Origin: Cytauxzoon felis
Taxonomy: Eukaryota; Apicomplexa; Aconoidasida; Piroplasmida; Theileriidae
Direction: 5' to 3'
DNA: 25,715 nt
NCBI GenBank assembly: GCA_020283715.1
Contig: JAIQCW010000325.1
Coordinates: forward strand, 1 to 25,715
Of this stretch, positions 21,301 to 25,715 are shown in pieces. The position numbers and the translations under genes are program-made. Each line of letters starts with the position of its first letter. Position 1 is the first letter of the stretch. The notes below the pieces were generated by a model that was not told the DNA's origin, made no database searches, and worked only from the letters and a program-made list of their open reading frames with translations.

Positions 21301-21452
21301 AAGCTGAAGAATTCAACCCGGAAGAACGTAATGATGATGAATATTCAGATGAAGATATAGATAAAAGTGATCAAGAAGAATTTTCATCAGAAGAAGAAGG
21401 GGAGGAAGAGGATGAAGAAGAGGAAGAAGAAGAAGAATCTGATGATGAATAA
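15381..21452 (+). CDS. SWR1/SRCAP-type SNF2 chromatin-remodelling ATPase, repeat-laden, one frameshift
   Basis: This looks like the motor of a SWR1-type complex, which exchanges H2A.Z into nucleosomes. Exons are 15381-19623, 20202-20371, 20414-20603, 20959-21141 and 21180-21452, about 1685 residues once one extra nucleotide near 19508-19512 is discounted. An HSA-like helix lies at about 155-235. SNF2_N starts near 661, with ADEMGLGKT at about 688-696 and the DEAQ box near 792, in a SWR1-type context (WKYMILDEAQNIKN-like, RWQTLLTFN, LLTGTPLQN, LWSLMHF). The split helicase insertion follows, then helicase C in later exons (RCLLYTQFSKMLDILE, RLDGSTK, STRAGGVGLTLTGADTVIFYD, CHRIGQTREVNVYRL). An acidic tail ends in Glu/Asp runs. 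A elements are translated at residues about 302-407, 491-643 and 1105-1211, between conserved domains. Introns 1 and 3 also hold elements; introns 2 and 4 are 42 and 38 nt. INO80 is a less likely alternative. Confidence 0.9.
16286..16600 (+). repeat. A element insert 1 in the SNF2 ATPase coding sequence
   Basis: It starts with a fused core (GGAAGCGATCTCAGGGAAGC), then linker, CTCTAAAGAG hairpin, GCCACTCCCGGAGATCGTGGC, a second core, GCTGACGGCAGGA, and the CCATGCAATGG module. Translation runs through as [27 protein letters not shown] and GAPCNGKDG. It sits just after the HSA helix. Confidence 0.9.
16852..17309 (+). repeat. A element insert 2 in the SNF2 ATPase coding sequence
   Basis: The ends are perfect 12-nt inverted repeats: CACCTGAAGTCC at 16852-16863 and GGACTTCAGGTG at 17296-17307. 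Inside are GCCACTCCCGGAGATCGTGGC, the ATCATGGGAATGATGG module, the AT-rich KPHNNDNKPH spacer shared with PGP synthase, a core variant and GCTGACGGCAGGA. It ends about 50 nt before the SNF2_N domain. Confidence 0.9.
18694..19013 (+). repeat. A element insert 3 in the SNF2 ATPase coding sequence
   Basis: Runs from a TCCACCTGAGGTTAC linker to GACCTCAGGAGA. Modules are TCCTGCCGTCAGC, CCGTAAACGG, GCCACTCCCAGAGATCGTGGC, the ATCATGGGAATGATGG module, a core and a CCACGCCTAGTGG hairpin. It lies within the natural insertion between the two helicase lobes. Its central block is almost identical in order to the one in PGP synthase. Confidence 0.9.
19655..20141. repeat. Composite A-B-A repeat in SNF2 intron 1
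   Basis: The left flank is linkers, TCCTGCCGTCAGC and a reverse core variant (CTTCCAGCTCCCATAGATCG). The centre is a B element at about 19790-20024, plus orientation. The right flank is a forward core (CCCGTAGCTGATCTCAGGGA from 20051), a CCACGCCTAGTGG hairpin and the linker AACTTCAGGTGGA. The inner left linker TCCACCTGAAGTTA pairs with the right end over 13 nt. Confidence 0.85.
20641..20900. repeat. A element in SNF2 intron 3
   Basis: Linker TCCACTCGAGGTCC, TCCTGCAGACAGC, a CCACTAGGCGTGG hairpin, GCCACTCCCGGAGATCGTGGC, a forward core and GCTGACGGCAGGA, closing with GACCTCAGGTCGAG. The 355-nt intron ends with an (AT)n run directly before its acceptor AG at 20957-20958. Confidence 0.85.
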
Positions 21453-21478
21453 TAATAAACTTTAATATTAAAATAAAA

Positions 21479-22836
21479 TTAATTTAAATAAATCTTTTTA
21501 TATTTATTAATCTCATCTCTCCAATATTTAGCTGAAGCATGTGGATCCTAAATTATAAATGTTAAAGTAAAATTATAATATAAACACGTACATTAGAATT
21601 AGATATAGATCTAGAAATTGGTATAATTAATGATTTACCATTAGGACTTAAAGCTATAAAATTAATATATCAATTATTAAATCATTACATACCACATTTC
21701 ATTAATTCAGCCAAATCAGCACCCTGAGCTCCAACACCAGGTGTCAATAAATATACATCAGGATATAATTTCCTAACAGCTGATATAGCTTCAGTCGAAT
21801 TCGCACCAAATACATAACCACATTTATAATTCTTGTCTATTAAAATGTAATATATATAAATCCATGAGAATATAGCGAGTTAACTTTGTCCACTCCACTA
21901 GAAGTCCAATCACCTCCACCATAGGTTACAACCACTGTTCCACTCGCCGTGGAGGCTTATTCTATTTATATATCTCTAAAGAGTAAAGCCACTCCCAGAG
22001 ATCGTGGCTGAAGTACAGTCATGGACCTCAAGTGGAACCCGTAGCTGATCTCAGGGAAGCGAAGGGGAAGATAAATATGGAGGCCACCACGGCTAGTGGG
22101 AAAGGAGAAGTAGGATGAACAGAGTAGGATTGGACTTCGAGTGGAGTGGACAAAGTTAAATTTAGGTATAAAGGTACCTTTAAGATGTTCTTGGCAATTC
22201 TTTAAGAGTTGTAGATATACATGTGATGAATCATGTAATTTCAATGATTGAAGTTCATTGGAGGATGAATTTGATGTTTTAACTATTGGTAATACTGGAT
22301 AGACATAATTACCATTAGAATCTGTAGCCATTGCCTTTAATACATCTGTACCCATATAAGTATTCAATGTACATGCATCAGCTTTTACTACATCAAATAC
22401 AAACTTTTTATAATGCTCTGTAGTAGATCCAATATCACCAACTTTACAATCCAATAAAACTGGTACATTCTTAGATGATAAAAATTTAGATACATCTAAT
22501 AATACCTAACAATGTCGGTATAACAAACATATTAATATCCATTCAACATACCTCTAATCCATCCAATCCATGTGCTAAAAAGAATGCCAAATTCGGCTTT
22601 ACACAAGCTATAAATTCAAGTGTAGAATCCAAAACGTATAGACAATAGACCTTAAAATGACAAAATGATTGAGATTTCTCTGTTAATTCTTGATTAGTCA
22701 GGAATTTTTTTGCATATTCTTCATACTTTGTAGTTGATTTGAACTTCTCGACCTCTGTTTCATAGGGGTCTAAACCCAAACATAAAATCGTATCCAATGC
22801 AGTAGAACGAGCTTCAAACTTTTCAAAAAAATTCAT
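21479..22836 (-). CDS. Orotidine 5'-phosphate decarboxylase
   Basis: This enzyme converts OMP to UMP, the last step of de novo pyrimidine synthesis, which these parasites depend on because they salvage pyrimidines poorly. Exons are 22836-22552, 22505-22178, 21836-21693, 21653-21592 and 21547-21479, giving 295 residues and an exact multiple of three. The N-terminus has the ILCLGLDPYE phosphate-site region, then CVKPNLAFFLAHG. The catalytic DxKxxDI motif is D114-C-K116-V-G-D119-I (LLDCKVGDIGST). The C-terminal part has LLTPGVGAQGADL and the LIIPISRSI strand with the phosphate-binding Arg. Introns are 39-46 nt except intron 2 (21837-22177, 341 nt), which contains an A element. The gene stands alone rather than fused to orotate phosphoribosyltransferase, as in Plasmodium. 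It ends 26 nt from the convergent SNF2 gene. Confidence 0.95.
21880..22159. repeat. A element with 32-nt terminal inverted repeats in the OMP decarboxylase intron
   Basis: The arms at 21880-21911 and 22128-22159 match at 31 of 32 positions (TTAACTTTGTCCACTCCACT at the left end). Between them are linkers, CCACTCGCCGTGG, CTCTAAAGAG, GCCACTCCCAGAGATCGTGGC, a forward core and CCACCACGGCTAGTGG. The 280-nt unit has the cleanest boundaries in the window. Confidence 0.9.
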
Positions 22837-23251
22837 TTTTTACCCAAAATCAATATTCCATTAAATATAACTTAAAAATCATTAAAATATAGAGGTAATT
22901 AAAGAAAAATAAATAATCAAAGATTTATTAATGTACCGGTAATGTGTGGGATGCAGAAGTATAGCAGAAGACGTTATAGCAATCATTGACTATAACGAGT
23001 TATAAATGTTAATATTAATGTACATTTATATATCTAATAACGCTGTCGAATTTAAATGTGTTGTATACTAAACTCGCAGATGAGTAGATTAAGCTTACAT
23101 TTAAAAAATTACGATAGGAATTTCTCCTATACATTACAAGTGACAAGATTATTATAGTAATTTACATTGTGAATATTATACAGTAGAATAGTGTATGTCT
23201 ACCATTTCATATACATCTAATACCAAAGTAATGATGACATCCACTTCACTA
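22837..23251. other. Intergenic AT-rich stretch upstream of OMP decarboxylase
   Basis: About 415 nt that should carry the OMP decarboxylase promoter. It has no convincing ORF: the ATG at 23195 opens a frame only because it reads into the adjacent A element. It contains a near-palindromic TTATAACGAGTTATAA-like patch around 22989-23006. No assigned function. Confidence 0.4.
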
Positions 23252-23495
23252 GCCATTACACCTGAAGTCGTCTTCCACCTGAGGTTACAACCTTATCTTC
23301 CACTCGCCGTGGAGGCCTCTTCCAATTCATTCCCCGTAAACGGTATAGCCACTCCCAGAGATCGTGGCGGAAGTTAGTGATTGGACCTCAGTGGAACCCG
23401 TAGCTGATCTCAGGGAAGCGGAGGGGGAAGTAAATAAAGGAGCTGACGGCAGGACCTCGAGTGGAGCATAGTGGAAAGACCTCAGGTGTAATGGC
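23252..23495. repeat. A element in intergenic DNA, with 18-nt terminal inverted repeats
   Basis: The ends at 23252-23269 (GCCATTACACCTGAAGTC) and 23478-23495 match inverted at 17 of 18 positions. Internal modules are CCACTCGCCGTGG, CCGTAAACGG, GCCACTCCCAGAGATCGTGGC, a forward core and GCTGACGGCAGGAC. It lies 92 nt beyond the 3' end of the partial membrane-protein gene, or in a terminal intron of it. Confidence 0.9.
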
Positions 23496-23586
23496 GAATG
23501 GGAAAAGAGTAGTTGGATGGAATTCTGGTACAGTAGTTTTCTGTAGAACATGTGTGTATGTATGTTCTTTTGTGTAGAGTTCTTGT

Positions 23587-25715
23587 TTATATTGGTTGAT
23601 AGATGTCAAAGTTTGGAATGGGTTCAAAACCTAAGGATGAGACGAGTAGAATTGGTCTCCATGGTGAGTGTGAATAATGTGAATATGAAAATTGTGTGGA
23701 TATATTGGAATTTGCATCTGTATAAAAACAACGACACGGGGCTATTGTAAATACAGAGAGTGATAGCATTAACAAAATATTAAACTGGCTTATAGAACCT
23801 ATAAATCCATCATGACTTTGTACAGACCCTCCACCGAATGCTGTAAATTCCATTAATTTCTGGCTGGTGTTGAGTGTTATACCAAAAAATCCAATAAGGA
23901 AAGGATTATCCTTGACATGACGACCAATCAATCCGTCAGGGAAATGGACTGTTGATATGAAAACATGGAGGGATATAATGTATGGAATTCCAGCAATCCA
24001 TACATAATGATAATAATTTCTATGAACAGCAGTCTTCCCATCAGGTCCACCTTGATCTTTCACCCACTTCTTCCCTGGACCCATATCAACTTGTTCTAAA
24101 TCCAGGATAGCCAAAAAAAGATTGGGTATTGCGCATATAGCTACAACCCATAAATCAATCTTTTCCGCCCTTTCAGGATCAATTAAAGAATATGGGGCTG
24201 TTGTGGGATAAAACGCATAAATAGTTCCAAGCGAAAACGATAACATTAAAATAGGAGACCAATGAGGCCACTGATCGAAGCATACCAATTCAAGTACTGT
24301 TCCTTGTCTTGATATGGATTTGAGTTTGGGAATGATTTTATCCTTATCTGGTAATTTAGTTGATGCATCTATAGTCAAATCTGAATGTTTTTCCCATTTC
24401 ATGCCTTTACCATACCAGTTGTTTTCATTATTCTGTTGATAATACAAAAGTAGAGGTGTATCGAGTTTAGGATCACCATCAGACTTTTTTTCATAAAATA
24501 CCCATACTTTCTTACCCTGATCAATAGTTATAGGATGTGTAGCTCCCCTCAATTCTATAGGATTTTCATTGTGTTTAAATTTAACATTTGTTAGTTGAGC
24601 TCCAGGATCGTGACTATATGCCACATATCCATCGGGTGCACTATCTGCATCCTTAGCAACGGTAATTAATGAACCCTCAGCATTGGCCACGTATATACTA
24701 GTTGTAACTTCGAATCTAATTTCATATTGAAGCTTTAGATGGCCAAGTTTTTTTGTTAGTGGCTTACCAGCTAAACCAGCGCCATTATCATCTGGATCTA
24801 CCTTATCAAGGGTGGGTTCTACATCCCACCCTTGTCCTCTCGTATAATATTTCCGAGTAACAGAGTCACCAGTATCAACACATACAATTAAAGGGTATTG
24901 ATGTTCATTATCCCCATTTCGGATATAATACACATAAACCGCTTTAACATTACTCTCTTGATTTATACCATTCAATAAAATGTCGTTATGTCTAACTAGA
25001 CCTAATTTGAATTGAGTAGTAATTTGCGAATTCTTAGGTTTATGATCATATCTAATGTAACCAGTTGGAACTTTGTTTGTATCAGCAGGAGTCGAAGTAA
25101 CTTGAATATCCGAACCTTCAGCATTAGCTTTGTATTGTTTGTTAGATTGACCAGTATCTGGGACCTCTTTAATATTAATTTCATACTTAACTTTGAGATC
25201 ATTGAGTGCATTTACAAGTTTAGGATCTACAGATCCGTTTGGATTTACGGTTGTAAGATTTTCATCAAGACTCCAATTAATCCCCCTCTTGTAATAGTTC
25301 CAGGATGAAGTACTACCTGTATCAACACAAATAATTAGAGGGAATTGATGATCTTTATCATTATCCTTCTCATAATATACAAAAACAGCTTCAACTTGTT
25401 GACCATATTCTTTTACTCCACTCAATACTTGATCATTGTGCATGATGAAACCTAATTTGAACGGAGAATCGTCGCTACGCTTATGTCCAAATCTCTTGTA
25501 ACCATTCGGTACTCCGTTTTGACCACTAGGAGTCGAAGTAACTTTAATATCTTGACCATATGCACTTGCTTTGTATGAACTAGAAGTATATACAATATTA
25601 ATTTCATATTTATCTTTAAGTTCATTGAGCGCATTTTCAAGTCTACCACTACTATCTCGTTCATCTGGATTTACAGTTCTAAGATTTTCATCTTCTTCCC
25701 ATGTCCTCCCTCTCT
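23587..25715 (-). CDS. Repetitive surface-type protein with polytopic C-terminus (partial)
   Basis: The reading frame enters from the right edge, so the N-terminus is missing. About 700 residues are visible. The first 450 hold at least two and a half copies of a domain of about 125-135 residues: W.(x)DENL.TVNP, then a LKxKYEI strand, an A.A.G..I.VTSTP turn, GY.R..H, FKLG..xHND, xAVxVYY, and a HQxPLIxCVDTG strand before the next YY.RG..W. After KLKSISRQGT come about five hydrophobic segments (WSPILMLSFSLGTIYAFYP, LWVVAICAIPNLFLAIL, YVWIAGIPYIISLHVF, FLIGFFGITLN, FNILLMLSLSVFTIA). This layout resembles variable multigene families of Theileria, possibly Tpr-related, but the assignment is from general pattern only. 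The last 45 or so residues after the final membrane segment look like read-through of an intron or 3' DNA. Confidence 0.6.
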   Translation of the reverse strand, partial: RGRTWEEDENLRTVNPDERDSSGRLENALNELKDKYEINIVYTSSSYKASAYGQDIKVTSTPSGQNGVPNGYKRFGHKRSDDSPFKLGFIMHNDQVLSGVKEYGQQVEAVFVYYEKDNDKDHQFPLIICVDTGSTSSWNYYKRGINWSLDENLTTVNPNGSVDPKLVNALNDLKVKYEINIKEVPDTGQSNKQYKANAEGSDIQVTSTPADTNKVPTGYIRYDHKPKNSQITTQFKLGLVRHNDILLNGINQESNVKAVYVYYIRNGDNEHQYPLIVCVDTGDSVTRKYYTRGQGWDVEPTLDKVDPDDNGAGLAGKPLTKKLGHLKLQYEIRFEVTTSIYVANAEGSLITVAKDADSAPDGYVAYSHDPGAQLTNVKFKHNENPIELRGATHPITIDQGKKVWVFYEKKSDGDPKLDTPLLLYYQQNNENNWYGKGMKWEKHSDLTIDASTKLPDKDKIIPKLKSISRQGTVLELVCFDQWPHWSPILMLSFSLGTIYAFYPTTAPYSLIDPERAEKIDLWVVAICAIPNLFLAILDLEQVDMGPGKKWVKDQGGPDGKTAVHRNYYHYVWIAGIPYIISLHVFISTVHFPDGLIGRHVKDNPFLIGFFGITLNTSQKLMEFTAFGGGSVQSHDGFIGSISQFNILLMLSLSVFTIAPCRCFYTDANSNISTQFSYSHYSHSPWRPILLVSSLGFEPIPNFDIYQPI

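Noticed and set aside
21880..22159. Firm assignment to the piggyBac superfamily
   Set aside because: TTAA at both ends of a single copy is weak evidence in AT-rich DNA. Other copies here do not show the same edges and there is no transposase.
22543..22836. An extra intron inside OMP decarboxylase exon 1 (GTCTAT...ATAG)
   Set aside because: Removing it brings a stop codon into frame, whereas leaving it in gives a continuous product matching the family.
23195..23377. Plus-strand ORF of 60 codons before the membrane-protein gene
   Set aside because: Most of it is A-element sequence in an open frame, with no sign of a host protein.
1..23495. CRISPR-like array or bacterial mobile element
   Set aside because: The repeats are dispersed with unequal, non-unique spacers, no cas genes are present, and the hosts are intron-containing eukaryotic genes.
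1..25715. tRNA, rRNA or other structured RNA genes
   Set aside because: I saw no cloverleaf with a TTCRA-type T-loop or rRNA-like block. The hairpins found belong to the A elements or to the inverted repeat at 9150-9319.

Overview
The window looks like nuclear DNA of an apicomplexan piroplasm (Theileria/Cytauxzoon/Babesia group). The evidence is an AT-rich background, very short introns of 36-48 nt, a nuclear DNA gyrase B with a leader suited to apicoplast import, an ApiAP2 regulator with an ACDC domain, and a Theileria-type repetitive surface protein with a polytopic C-terminus. I cannot name the species. Every gene model below was spliced by hand; where a model is complete, exon lengths sum to a multiple of three and joints follow GT-AG.

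Layout, left to right: FtsH-type AAA protease (-, cut by the left edge); a PfkB-like protein (+, 6 exons); DNA gyrase B (-, 7 exons); a small secreted protein (+, 6 exons) whose stop overlaps that of an ApiAP2 factor (-); mitochondrial ribosomal protein uL23 (-, 3 exons); a doubtful small ORF (-); phosphatidylglycerophosphate synthase (+); a small basic protein (+, 3 exons); a SWR1/SRCAP-type SNF2 ATPase (+, 5 exons, with one apparent 1-nt frameshift); orotidine 5'-phosphate decarboxylase (-, 5 exons); and a partial repetitive membrane protein (-, cut by the right edge). The functions are mostly housekeeping: organelle proteolysis, apicoplast DNA topology, mitochondrial translation, cardiolipin precursor synthesis, chromatin and pyrimidine synthesis. 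They do not form one pathway.

The unusual content is a family of GC-rich, modular, palindromic interspersed elements ('A elements') at about 15 places. They are mosaics of short hairpin-forming modules joined by variants of a 12-13 nt linker (TCCACCTGAGGTC or its complement). They lie in introns, inflating them from about 40 nt to 280-620 nt, in intergenic DNA, and in frame inside exons. They add about 235 residues to the PGP synthase, three blocks to the SNF2 ATPase, and the C-terminal tail of the ApiAP2 factor. Some copies have clear terminal inverted repeats, the best being 31/32 nt. Three intronic copies enclose a second, AT-rich repeat of about 215-235 nt ('B element'). No transposase or reverse transcriptase is present. 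I regard this in-frame, hairpin-based element family as the candidate undescribed system.
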